Positions 10,052-20,802 of a stretch of 64,000 nucleotides of DNA are shown piece by piece. The notes under the pieces are model-generated. The model saw only the letters and a program-made list of their open reading frames with translations. It was not told the DNA's origin and did not search any database. This DNA is from Crocodylus rhombifer (Eukaryota > Chordata > Crocodylia > Crocodylidae): the NCBI GenBank assembly GCA_038503035.1, contig JAVSML010024356.1, forward strand, positions 497,579 through 561,578, written 5' to 3'. Made by a program: the position numbers and the translations under genes. Numbering within the stretch: position 1 is the first letter of the stretch; each line of letters starts with the position of its first letter.

Positions 10052-10200
10052 TCTCAGAACCTCTGAGGCCTTGAAGCAAGGCAGTTTGCCCATCTCATTT
10101 TCTCCACCTGTAAGATGAATGAAATGACACCGAGCCTCCTGAAACAAAGAAAGATTAATAAACTAATGTTTGTACAGTGCTTTGAACATAAAATTGTGTT
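10052..10200 (+). mobile_element. MIR/CORE-SINE-like relic
   Basis: The order of words matches the 3' half of MIR-type SINEs: AACCTCTGAGGCC, then CCCATCTCATTTTCTCC, then ACCTGTAAGATGAATGAAAT, then AAAGATTAATAAACTAATG, then ACAGTGCTTTGAACATA. MIR elements were mobilised by L2 and are amniote-old. The tRNA-derived head is not visible. Similarity is by motif order only. Confidence 0.55.
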
Positions 10201-12070
10201 ATGGAAATACTTCAAAAAGGTACTTTCCCTCCCCCCCAGCTACAACTAAGTTGAAACTTTTCACCAAAATGGTACTACAAAACCCTCCTTCACTTGTGCC
10301 ACTATTACAACTGGAATATTCACATAGCTAAAACACTACTCATCTGATTAAAGACTAGGTCATAAATGTTCACATTCTTTGTGCAGCCATGGCAACTTTG
10401 TTCTTAACTAATGAGCAGGATTCATTTATGCCAGTTGGCTCAATATGTCTAAAATAGTCTTACATGTCTAGTTTAAACACTATATAAGGATTTCATATCA
10501 ATGCAATTCTTGATGCTGCAGACTTTGTCCGATGAGCTAATAAATATGTCAAAACCATAAAGTAATAGTCACTGTGGGTGTTACAAAACAGACTGTATTT
10601 GCTGTGGTGGGAGGGGCAGTATTGTTTATTGCATGAACAACTGTAAAGGATGGAGCTGTGCTTTTCATTCACTTAATCCTTCTTTGTCATTCTCAGTTAG
10701 TTGCCTGCCAACTAATCTATACTTCATACATAAACTATTAATCAGAGATTCTAACATTCATCATGTGGTTGATTGATTTACCTAAGCAGTTTTTCCATTT
10801 GCAAAACAGTTGCTATTAGAAACATATTCTTAGTGGAATCATAGAAAAAGATTTTCTATTGTCTTACTAAACTGAGATGAGAGCAGGAAACAATATTTCC
10901 CTTCGTAATTACTAATAAACCTACAAGCTCAATTTGTGAAGAATGTAATCACTATTTTGGAAAATATTGTCTGTTTGTATGTAATAAAAGACAGTGGTAA
11001 AAAAATCAGCTCACAAATTCACTTTTGGCTTTAACTTTGCTTCTTGTTCCCATCCCTGGAAATGTTATGCTTGTGAAAGACACTAGACTGACAGCCCTGG
11101 ATATGGGATTTCTCTGTTTATCCACAGAAAAGCCACAAAACAGTTAGTGGCACCCTATCCCACTCAGGTTTCTCCATTCTTTTCTGAAGGAAGGGCTGCT
11201 TCTCCTGGTGAGGTAGCCATTCATTCTCTCTACTTATTTGGGTACGTTCAAAAATTGCTGCCAGAAATTGCTGGCAGGGGACTCCCAGGTCAGAGGATAA
11301 AATGCTAGCCTGGGATTTAATTGCTTGTACTCCAGTATCATATAGTATACAAGGGCAAATCCAGGAACAGATGCAGTAGCATGTTTGTACCCCATCTTTT
11401 GGGCCACCCACAGAAGCAAGAGCTGGGGACTTGAAGTCACTGAAGGAGGTAAGAATCCCTTCCCCACTTAGCACTTCCTCTCTTTTCCTGCATTCTCAGC
11501 AGCACCTCCCCTCTCCTGTCATTACCCACTTCCTCTTCCCTCTTATTACTCCCTCCTCTGGCCTCCACTGCTTCCTCTTGACTTGGGGCAGGGGGGGGTC
11601 CAAGAGTTGCCTCTGCCCTGCTCTAGCCAGGGTGCGCAAGGAAGGGGTATGGGGGAAAGGGAGAAGTTACTAAGCATGGAAGGGGAGGGAGAAGAAGGCG
11701 CTGTGGGGTGAGAGGGGAGAGGCAAGCTTCGTGTCTGGTTCAGTTACTTTAAAAAGTACTTGACTGCTGCTCCTACAGTGAGGTTTTCCTGCTGTGTGGG
11801 AAGGACGCTGGAAGCAGGGGTGTAGTCACCCTTGCAGCGTTGGTCACTGATTCCATACCCCGCTTGTTAAAATCCTGGATCTGTCTATTATAGTTTAGGA
11901 ACAGAAGTTCTCATGATACTTGTGAGCTCACTCAGGATTGCTCCTGCCCAATGGAGAAGCAAGTCATCTCCCCCTTTTTTGTGGTACTGAATAGGGCATC
12001 TGATATTCTACTACCTTCCTCCAAAGTTACCATGACTCCCAGCTCAGTATATAGTGGCTACTGAAATGTC
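10201..12070. other. Unique DNA with a GC-richer patch
   Basis: Mostly AT-rich and non-repetitive. A GC-richer stretch (11120-11840) holds a 118-codon minus frame and several plus frames without recognisable domains. CAGGGGTGTAGTCACC at 11815 looks like a hAT terminus but I found no partner end. Confidence 0.5.
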
Positions 12071-12071
12071 A

Positions 12072-12235
12072 TCATTTCTGAAGAAGGGTGCTTGTGCCCA
12101 AAAGCTTGCACAAAAAGAATTTTTCTTTTGCAAAAATCTAATTGGTCTAATAAAAGATATCACCTCTATCATGAGTTCTGATTCCTTTTGCCTCTTGACC
12201 AATACGGCTACACTGTGAATACCTGACATCATAGG
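12072..12235 (+). mobile_element. Penelope-like / unknown retroelement fragment with hammerhead-type core
   Basis: Resembles a widespread vertebrate repeat of the form CTGAAGAAG, short GC stem, GAAAGCTT, then AATAAAAG and tail words. Here CTGAAGA lies at 12078-12084, followed by GGGTGCTTGTGCCC that can pair weakly with itself, then AAAAGCTTGC. Hammerhead ribozymes have CUGANGA, stem II, GAAA in this order, and terminal repeats of Penelope-like elements are known to carry such motifs. Here GAAA has become AAAA, which should abolish cleavage. Downstream are GGTCTAATAAAAGATATCAC and CTCTTGACCAATACGGC. Family assignment is from memory of the motif order, without a search. Confidence 0.4.
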
Positions 12236-12820
12236 GTAACAACTCCTGGACACTCCCCAATGCTGACCTAGGCTAGATTTTGGTTGGTGACCTAGGTGAA
12301 AGACCCCATAGTCAACTATTAGTCTCTCTGACATCATATCCTTTGTCCCCTCCAAATTACTTATGTTTAAGTATCCCTACACCACGAAAGAAATAATGAA
12401 ATAAGATTTTGAGTAATCTTTTATTAGCCAGTTAGTTCAGCTTTCCTGCAAAGTTTATTTCCTTCCCCATAACAGCCTTTAATTATCATAGGAGCACTTA
12501 CTTAAGGGTTCAGAGTGACCTAAGCACCATATAGTTTTATTACTGTAAATAATAAAACCTATCAACAAAGGGACTCAGTATTTAGAAGTAAATTTATTGT
12601 AGCTATAGGCTCACTGGAAGCTGCTTACTTCACATGTCTGTCAGGACTACAAGAAGTAATGCAACTGATCACCACTGGTTTAACAAATCCATAGCTTCTA
12701 TATTCTCCTATCAGAAACAATGTAAAGAAGCTGTCTCATAATGAAAAAGCACATCAGCAATATCTTACAACCACAAAATTAATCCATTGTCAACTGTGTA
12801 TCACCCGTTAATGGCTGTAA
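12236..12820. other. AT-rich unique DNA, nothing recognised
   Basis: No open frame of note and no recognisable repeat. Confidence 0.6.
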
Positions 12821-13765
12821 CCAGGTGCTCATCTCACGGGGTGGCTGTGATACCCCCTGGTGGTTGCTCAGGCCTTGCTTGGTTTGCCCTGTTAGTTCAC
12901 TCTCCCCTTTGCTCACCCTCTATACCGTGACGTTATAGTGTTTAAAAGAAAAAGAGGCTGACCCAGGACTTCCCAAACCCGGTCTCACTCGCTGGCTTCC
13001 AGGACTAGTTATATATTTCAGGGCACTTGGCCCTAACCTGACACTTGTCTGCCTCAGGTCTTTATATTCTTGTCAGGACTCCCAGCCTTTCCCAGCCTCA
13101 GCCCCCTTTTTCTTCCCTTTTCCGGGCTCTGAGCTCTCCATCCCCAAATGCTGCCCAGGTCTGGGGGCTCTGGTCCCAAACACTGCCCTGCTCTGGGCTT
13201 ACTGCTCCCTCAGTATGCCTTGAGCCTGCTCCCAGCAGGGCTCAAGGTGATCATGTGCCCCTAGGCCACTAATGGGATCTTCAAAAACTACCCCTCACAG
13301 TCCTGACCTCAAACCACCAAAGATAACTTAAGACACAAATAGCAACCAACTGCCTAACACAAACTTTTCCTTCCGGGCAAACAAACATCAACAAAAGGGA
13401 AAACAGCACACTGCCACAACAGCAAACCTTCCCCATCTCGGGGCAGACAAACAAACACTTGGGGAAGCCCTCACTGGGTACCAACATAACCTGCAGCTCT
13501 GGGTTATATCCTTGTAAGCTCCCAGAGTCTCACTGGTAGTCCCAAGGCAGCTCAGCATTCCTCCAGGCTCTCCCTTGCAGCTTTCCTAGCCAGACGCTCC
13601 TTCCCCAACAGCTTGCAAGGCCATATTATCCCTGCGCTGGTTCAGGGCCTGGGTTTATATGGCTCCCTGGCCCTGCTGGTCACCTGCCTCCTGTTAGCAA
13701 AGGTTGAGTCGGTTGCCCATACGCTGAAGGACAACCTGGCCTCGCATCGTGGGTGCTAGCTTTGA
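12821..13765 (-). mobile_element. GC-rich interspersed repeat, LTR-like, unclassified (copy 1)
   Basis: Read on the minus strand it contains GGGAGCCATATAAACCC (a TATA-like box near 13655), a long T/G-rich stretch with TTTGTTTG words, then CCTTGAGCCCTGCTGGGAGC and AGGCTCAAGG, and ends near CACCAGGGGGTATCACAGCC. The block at 14274-14915 shares the CCTTGAGCCC and AGGCTCA words and the same strand, so both appear to be diverged copies of one family. Promoter-like composition and no coding capacity suggest LTR material. The terminal dinucleotides and target duplications are not resolved, and an unclassified DNA element remains possible. Confidence 0.4.
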
Positions 13766-14273
13766 TGATATAAATCAAGAGACATGAGAGTGTCAGCGAT
13801 AATTTTATTACTCCTGCAGAAGGGTAGTCTCCCGTCTTAAGGACGGAGAGCTACCCGGAGGGGTTTTTAACTTCCATATTTATATGTTTGTCTACATATG
13901 GTTAGTTGCGTGCGCATTCAGGTTTAATCATTGTTATATAACACGTTTTCCTTCCAGTTATAATTATTTTTTGCGGTCAAAACCATCATGAGGCCGCCAT
14001 CCGCTTCCTGTTGGGTCAGCTTGGTCCCCAGAATAGATTTTCTTCTGTATCAGCGCTTATGTTTCCTTACTTAAAATTATACTTAGTATTACACATATAT
14101 AGTCATATCCACATGTTTGCTCAATAATCAACTTGCTGAATAAGCACTAAAATATCTAAACTTATGAACTTGTGAACTATTCATACCTAAACTTATGACC
14201 TACTTGATAAACTTATGAACTTATGCTAAACTTATGACCTACTCAATAAGCAAGCTAACCCATCATTGATATC
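13766..14273 (-). mobile_element. Retroviral-type LTR (probable solo or end LTR)
   Basis: About 508 bp bounded by TG and CA, with short inverted ends (TGATATAAATC and, reversed at the other end, TGATATCAATG). On the minus strand there is a TATA-like box CATATAAATATGG (13873-13885), then an imperfect hairpin in the presumed R region (13822-13856), then the poly(A) signal AATAAA (complement of 13804-13809), then a TCATGTCTCTTG U5-like stretch. Just outside the 3' end TAGCACCCACGATGC weakly resembles a lysine-tRNA primer-binding site. U3 contains imperfect repeats of TAAACTTATGAACTT (14157-14250). No gag, pol or env is present. The class of the parent provirus is uncertain. Confidence 0.55.
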
Positions 14274-14915
14274 ACTCCCTAAGCTGCTCCAGGTGCTTTC
14301 TGATTTGGCTTAGAGCAGCTTCAGGGAGGCTCCTTGCTGCTGGGCCAGCAGTGTTTCCATGCAAGCCTCTGACCCCTGATGTTGCTGTCGCGACTGGCTT
14401 TGTAACACATTGGGGTCCCAGGGGTGGCCTCCCTGGTTGCCCTGTGACCATGCCCTGCTCTGGCCTCTGCCCCCTTTAATCTATCTAGGCCTTCTAGCCT
14501 AGGCCCACTGAATCGTATCTGGCTTTGAGGCACTAGCTTTTGCTTATCCCCTCCATCACGGGGCCCCTGGCCGCTGGCCCCTCTGTAGCTGCATCCTCTC
14601 TGGTACCACTTTGGGCTCAATAAGGGATCAAGCCCTGAGCCTGTCTGCCCCTGGCTGGGCTCAAGGTAGTTGAGTGCCCCCTCGGCATTAATGAGGCCTC
14701 CTTACCTCCTCTTACCTCATCCCAAACCACGGGTTGAAACAGTAATGTAAATCCCCTGGGCTATAACATAAACAACAAAGTAGCAGCCCTCTGTCCCTTT
14801 AAGAGGGCAAGCCTCTACTCCAAGTATAGCATGCTTTCCTACCAGGGTACCGCACAAGTTCCCGGAGCCTCCCTGTTCCTGTAGGCAGCAGGGCACCGTT
14901 ACAATGACAATGAAA
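14274..14915 (-). mobile_element. GC-rich interspersed repeat, LTR-like, unclassified (copy 2)
   Basis: Diverged relative of the block at 12821-13765 on the same strand: CTACCTTGAGCCCAGCC, GGCAGACAGGCTCAGGGC and CGTGGTTTGGGATGAGG have counterparts there. It lies directly upstream (minus sense) of the retroviral LTR, so the two copies flank that LTR. No coding capacity. Confidence 0.4.
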
Positions 14916-16649
14916 TACAACTAGGAAAGAGAAATTACTGTTTCTTACTGTGATTTCCAGTAATCATGTTTTCCTTCCTGAATACCAGTTCCTTAATGAA
15001 GGCAAGAGTTTATATTTACAGTAGTATCAAATAAAGTTTCATGCCCAACTTGAAACAACCAAGCCATCAAGGGTGGTTTATGAGCACCAAAAAATCAAAT
15101 TCTCAGCCTCTGAAATTCAGGTCATTGGTTTGTCACAAATGGAGACACTCAAAATTAATGGTCATTTTAAAGATTTAGGGTGAAATCCTGTTCCCACTGA
15201 AGTCCCATTGACAAAGTCTCCCTGATGAAGTTCTCATTTCTTCTGGTTTTTTTCCAGATGATCTTCTGAACTCCAACATCTTAAGAAATGTAATTCAAGC
15301 CAGCACCAAAAATTCTGCTTTTCTAATAGACTTCTAGAAATCTCATAAATTCTCCCTACAAGATTCATTCGGAACCTTGTATTAGGCTAACGTTGTCAGA
15401 AAGCCACATCTGGCTTCCAGCAGAGTTCATTATCACCACACTTTCATTGGCTAGAGAGGTGAAGGAAGGGTGTCATGAACAGAATATGAAATACATAGTA
15501 GGTGAGAAGAAAAGACATAGGTTGAAGGGTTTACAGATCCTGTTGGTTTAGACAAACAAAAATGAGCTTAGGTTAAAAATGTGAAGTTGGGGATTCCACC
15601 CAGTACAACTGAATCATGTAGCCCATCTTATCAAGATTCTCTTATGACAGCACAGCCATAATCGAAAAAACTAAATGAAGCTAAACTAAACTAAACTAAA
15701 CTAAATGTGTTAGTGTCTTCTTACCCTAGGTTGAGTCTGTTGCAGTTTCCAGCTTGAATACATACAAGAATACTTATGAATGTAATTTAAACAAGCTTAT
15801 AGAGACTTCACCCACTGAATTCAATAGATGTTTTGCAACTGGCTGCAATGGGAACAGAAGCAGGTCCCAAACAATCTAATCCAGATGTCTTCCAAGGCAC
15901 ATGCTTCTTCCATGTTATATACCCTTTCAGATCCACTCGTCATTTAGGACAAATCACATTTAGATATGCAACCTGAACCAGGAATGATACTGTACCAAGA
16001 ACTACAGTAAACCATAGAGAGCAATGCAGTGACTACTGAGGAGAATAGATCAAGCACCAAAGCAATCAGTTCCAGAACCTGAAACATAAACTTTTTTTAC
16101 AAATCACCTCACAAGAGAAAACCATTCTGGATGCAGGGAGATCTGCTCCAAGCGGGGCCCTGCTCCAAAACAATCCACCTCTTCGATTAGCAGTTGTCAA
16201 AGTAGGGATCATGATCACAGCACTTAAAAGAGGGGTTGCAAGCCCCAAAGAAAGACAATTATATCATCTGGACACAAGTAGGAAGTAGAGGTTAAAGCCA
16301 CCCAGAAGTGGTATCACAAGTCTGGAGTCACCATGCAAAAAGATTGGGAACTGCTATCATTATTATTTATATTATCAAAGCTCCTAGGAGTCACACACTA
16401 GGATCACATTGTGATAGGTGTTGTAAGAACATAAACCAAAATGACATTCTCTGAAGCTGGGAGATGCTAAAGGTCAAGGGCTTGATACTGAAAAACCTTA
16501 TAAACACAAGTGTTTTAACTTCAACAGGGAGTTTTGCATGAGTCAGGATATTTCCTGAAAATTTTCAGCAACATACAGACCAAACTCCAAAACAGGATCC
16601 AGGTTCTGTATTTGGGATGGACAGCATGTGGAGCAATCAGATTAGTGGC
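14916..16649. other. Unique and old repeat-like DNA
   Basis: AT-rich, no open frame over 61 codons. Words such as ATCCTGTTCCCACTGAAGTC (15186-15205) resemble an ancient amniote palindromic repeat but are too short to classify. A pentanucleotide repeat lies at 15681-15705. Confidence 0.5.
15681..15705. repeat. (CTAAA)5 microsatellite
   Basis: Five exact tandem copies of CTAAA, with an isolated further copy at 15671. Confidence 0.95.
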
Positions 16650-16680
16650 ATCATAGAAAATTAGGCTGGAAGGGACCTCA
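16650..16680 (-). mobile_element. CR1 3'-end fragment
   Basis: The minus-strand CR1 terminus TGAGGTCCCTTCCAGCC with the tail TTCTATGA is recognisable over about 31 bp. It is cut off by the adjacent hAT relic or simply decayed. Confidence 0.6.
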
Positions 16681-16695
16681 TAATATTATTTAGTT

Positions 16696-16958
16696 TAGTG
16701 GTTTTCAAACATTTTTGGCTGTATGCCCCTTTACCTGTAAAATATTGCTTTTGTATTCTCTATACCCCATGCATCTATGCATGTTCACTAACATCAAACT
16801 GTGGCAATGCCATTACTGTGGCAAAGCCACTGGTGGCAATGACATTGGTCTTGACCAGTCAGAAACTCTACCACAATTATTAAATTTTAGGCATGTACCC
16901 CTTGGTAAAGTACCATGTAAACCACAGGGGTATGTGTATCCCAGTTTGAAATTCACTT
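16696..16958. mobile_element. Non-autonomous hAT (Charlie-like) relic
   Basis: Left end TAGTGGTTTTCAAAC and right end, reversed, AAGTGAATTTCAAAC match the hAT terminus CAGTGGTTCTCAAAC with decay. Next to the ends lie the usual words GGCTGTATGCCCCTTT and ACCACAGGGGTATGTG. About 263 bp and non-coding. A target duplication could not be recognised (ATTTAGTT against GTGTAATG). Confidence 0.65.
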
Positions 16959-16977
16959 GTGTAATGTTTATCTAACC

Positions 16978-18578
16978 TGTCAGGCCTTGGGTCAGTGCAG
17001 ATGTAGTTAGGGATCTTCTGGAAGGGCTGGACATTTTTAAATCTGCAGGTCCAGATGCCTTCCACCCAAGGGTGTTGAGGGAGCTGGCAGGGGTCATCGC
17101 GGAGCCCTTGGCCCAGCTGTAAGAGCATTCGTGGTCATCTGGCCAGGTGTTGGGGGATTGGAAACTAGCTAATGTGGTCCCCATTTTTAAGAAAGGGAGG
17201 AAGAAGGATCCAAGTAACTGTAGGCCCACAAGCCTCACCTCGGTCCTCAGGAAGATCTTGGAGAAAATCATCAAGGACCACACCTGTGGGGGGCCAGCAG
17301 GGGAGATCATGCTCAGGGGCAACCAGGATGGGTTCATCAAAGGCAGGTCCTGCCTGACCAACCTGATTGCCTTTTATGACCAGGTAACTAAATCCTTGGA
17401 TGATGGTGTCACCATGGACATAGTCTTTCTAGACTTTAAGAAGGCTTTTGACATTGTCTCTCACCCCATTCTCATCAATAAATTAAGTGACTGTGGCATT
17501 GATGCCTGCACAGTTGGATAGGTAAAAAATTGGATGATGGGGCGCACCCAGAGAGTAGTGGTGGATGGGTCGTACTCAGCCTGGTGAGATGTGAGCAGTG
17601 GGATCCCCCAGGGCTCGGTCCTCGGGCCTGCAATGTTTAACATCTTCATCAGTGACTTGGACGAGAGGGTTGAAAGCACGTTGTCCAAGTCTGTTGATGA
17701 CACTAAGATGTGGGGCAAGGTGGGCGCACTTGAAGGGAGAGAGAGGCTGCAACTAGATTTAGATAGACTACAAAAGTGGACAGATGAGAATAGGTTGGGG
17801 TTCAACGTAGATAAATGCAGGGTGCTGCACCTTGGAAGAATGAATCCACAGCATGCATACAGGCTGGGGAGTTTCCCTCTTGAAAGCACAAAGGCAGAAT
17901 GGGATCTTGGAGTCATTATTGACTCCAAGATGAACATGAGCTGCCAGTGCCAGACTGCAGCCAGCAAGGCCAGCCATACCTTGTCGTGCATCCAAAGATG
18001 CATCTCAAGCAGGTCCAGAGAGGTGATACTCCCCCTTTATGTGACATTGGTCAGGCTGCAGTTGGAGTACTGCATCCAGTACTGGGCACCGTGCTTTAAA
18101 AAGGATATGGCCAGCCTGGAGAGAGTTCAGAGGAGAGGCACCCATTTGGTGAGAGGGCAGCAAGACAGGCCCTACGAGGAGAGACTGAGCGACCTGAACC
18201 TATTCAGCCTCGGCAAGAGGAGGCTGAGGGGGGACCTGGTGGCTGCCTACCAACTCATCAGGGGAGATCATCAGCAAATAGGAAAAGCCCTTTTCTCCCC
18301 AGCACCACCTGGGGTCACGAGGAACAATGGTAATAAACTGATGGAGAATAGGTTTAATTTAGAGATCAAGAGGCAATATTTTACAGTTAGGGTGGCCAGA
18401 ATCTGGAACCAACTTCCTAGGGAAGTGGTCCTTGCCTCTACCTTGGGTAAATTCAAAAAGAGGTTAGATGATCACCTGTCTGGGGTCTTGTGAACCCAGC
18501 ATTCATTTCTGCCTGTGGCAGGGGGTCAGGCTAGATAATCTGTTCAGGTCCCTCCTGACCCTACCTACTATGAAACTA
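16978..18578 (+). mobile_element. CR1 LINE (CR1-c), 5'-truncated, near-continuous RT frame
   Basis: The best preserved LINE here. A single frame from about 16998 to 18493 encodes GLDIFKSAGPD, DWKLANVVPIFKKG, the LTNLIAFYDQV block, VFLDFKKAFD, SGIPQGSVLGP, DKCRVLHLG, LGVIIDSKMNMSCQCQ and the C-terminus RVARIWNQLPREV. It is interrupted by only three stops: TAA 17119-17121, TAG 17519-17521 and TGA 17585-17587. The TGA stands where arginine CGA is expected, as CpG decay would produce. The FADD box reads SVDD, so both flanking residues of the catalytic pair have changed. The 300-codon frame 17591-18493 begins with GTG and is only a piece of this frame. The 3' UTR ends in GGTCCCTCCTGACCCTACC near 18570. 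The endonuclease is missing. Confidence 0.93.
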
Positions 18579-18838
18579 TTCTTAATTTCAGGAACAATGC
18601 TCACACACAACTACTGAATATAAAGGCTGGAACATCATACCCTTTAACTTGCCACAGGTAAAGCAGAGAGATGAAGGCACTGGCAACATCCTAGCAATGT
18701 GAGGACAGGATGTGGTGTGTTAAAATACACTGAAGACTTCCAAGAAAGATGATGATGCCTGATCCTAGATATGGCCATTGGTTTGACCCTGAACAGAGGA
18801 GCAGGACTCTTTAGCTAGGAAACAGAGGAGCCAAGACT

Positions 18839-19362
18839 CTTTGGGTGTGTCCAGATGAGCATGGATGTGCAGTATGTGGTGCTGCAAACATGTCTGCAGC
18901 ACCATATACCACATGGTCAGGTGTTCTCTGTGCTGCAAAGGCACACTGCCTATGTGTGTGCTGCTTTGGTTATTTTTTTCTGCAGGTTTTTTTTTGACCT
19001 TTTCATACCCACAGATCAAAAAAACCTGCAGAAAAAAAATGGAGCAGTGCATGCATGGCCAGCGCATGTCACTGATAAGTGGACTTGGGTTGCTTGGTGC
19101 CACACTGCAGCTGCCAGCCAGGCTCCTCCAGGCAGAATCACCACAGCTGCAACCCTAGGAGGCTCCTAGGGTCTGAGGTAAGGCTGCTGGGGCCAGCACA
19201 GTGCTGGCCCCAGTATCTCCTACTGCCCCCAGGGTAACTTGCCACATGTCAAAGTGCATGTGATATGGGCATTCCCCAGGGACAAGTAGCTGTGGTGCAA
19301 GGTGCACTGCAGCTACTTGTCCCTGGGGAACCATCTGTCCATGCTCATCTGGACACCCAAAG
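18839..19362. mobile_element. Multi-hairpin MITE, family B, copy 1
   Basis: 524 bp with terminal inverted repeats of about 25 bp (18839-18865 and 19338-19362; outer part CTTTGGGTGT, inner part CCAGATGAGCATGGA). Internally it is a row of hairpins: 18877-18886/18895-18904 (10 bp, perfect), 18973-18999/19014-19039 (T-rich, near perfect), 19152-19161/19163-19172 (10 bp, perfect), 19187-19199/19201-19213 (13 bp, perfect) and 19272-19292/19310-19330 (21 bp, perfect). Nothing is encoded. The second copy at 33798-34187 shares AAGGCTGCTGGGGCCAGC and CAACTTGCCACATG, which shows it is a dispersed family. No clear target duplication, so the superfamily is unknown. Confidence 0.8.
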
Positions 19363-20802
19363 CTTCTGAGGAAGGTGAAGACACAATACTGTCTGAGAAA
19401 AGATAGCAGCAGCAAGCAGGAGGAGAAAAAAAATCCCTCCTAGCCTCAGGAGGCAAGCAGCTGAGCCCAGAATCATGATATTATTAGACACCCTCCACTG
19501 TGCACTTCAACCTCCGGACTGTAACACAATTCCATACCTCACACATGCTAACTGGAGACGCATCACATGTTTGAGCATACTGTATACCAAACCGGATAGA
19601 AACTTTTTTTTATGTGAACAGTTAATATTTTTGTAAAGGTAAAGTGGAAAAAATATCCATTATATGAAGAGAAATGAGAATATCAGCAGAGGCAACTTAA
19701 AAGAAAGTGTAACTTTGCAACACCTGCTGCAGATTTTGAAATTAAAGTTTCTATTTCAGATAGTATTCACTGTTCCTTGTGTTATGTTGCATGGTCTGTG
19801 ACAGTAACTCATGTAACAACCCATGTCAATAAAGCTCTGTCCAACAGTATGAGAAGAACTGAACCCAAGGAAAGAACTGATAGGAAGATCAGCAGAGACA
19901 TCAGTCACAGAAGACAATATAGGCAGACAAGTACCTGAAGGAAGAATTGTCAGGAGTGACCAAAACCAGGAGTGACCAGAACCAATCAGCCAGTTAACAG
20001 GTAGGCAACCCTAAGCTGAGCCTGCCAACTCATTACGCCAGGAAGGAAATGTAACCCTTACAATCCTCCTCTTCTACATTCATAGATCCAGAGCTCCAGT
20101 ATTATTCATTTATGTTTGAACAAGTTCTATTTTGTGCAGAAATCTGCATGGGGATTCAAGTGGATAATTCCTCAGTTGCAGGCAGATCTCCATACCTCTC
20201 TTTCTGGCCCACAGGTTTCACAAACTTGAATTGTAGAGATTATCGCTCCATGATCCTATATAAGATTCTAGACCACAGGCCATGATGCATTCCCTTAGTA
20301 GCACAACTAGGACAGGATGAGTGGAGCTGGTGCTGACCCCAGGTGCTGACTACAAAGGAGTGCCAGTACAGCACCCCCTGTAGTCTTTGCTGAGCAGAGG
20401 CAGCCTTGCAAAGCCCCTGTCCAGCCCTAGATGCCCTGCACAGCCCTGAACAATCCCAGTGTCCATAGTGTCCTCTGGGAATGGGAGGACAGTGGAACTG
20501 CACCCTCCCTGGAGGCTTTGCCATGGGAAACACAGCTCTGCTCCCAGGAGTGGGTGAGCAAACAGGGCACCAGAAGCATTCCTCCAAGAGCTTGTCCTGC
20601 CACCTGTGCCTGGCAACAGCACCAGCTTCAAGGGAAGAGAATGGAGAGCGCCCTCATTCCCCCCTCTCCCCTGAGGTAAGAGCCCTGTCCCTCACCCCGT
20701 CCTCTCCCCACCCTGTCTCTTCCCTTTTTCTCCAGTGGTCAGCCTTCCACCCATCATCCTGGGAACTTAAAAAGCTCGTTACATCTCTTCATTTTCTTAC
20801 AC
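19363..20802. other. Mixed unique DNA, possible LTR scrap
   Basis: The stretch around 19835 contains CAATAAAGCTCTGTCC, a poly(A)-signal context reminiscent of retroviral R regions, but no LTR boundary is visible. A 16-bp unit is tandemly duplicated at 19951-19966 and 19967-19982 (one mismatch). The GC-richer part (20290-20760) has overlapping frames of about 80-115 codons on both strands without recognisable domains. Confidence 0.4.

Noticed and set aside
11815..11835. hAT-type terminus CAGGGGTGTAGTCACC
   Set aside because: No matching opposite terminus or target duplication found nearby.
12850..12863. CTCF-like site on the minus strand (CCACCAGGGGGTAT)
   Set aside because: Two mismatches in the core and location inside an interspersed repeat; too weak to list.
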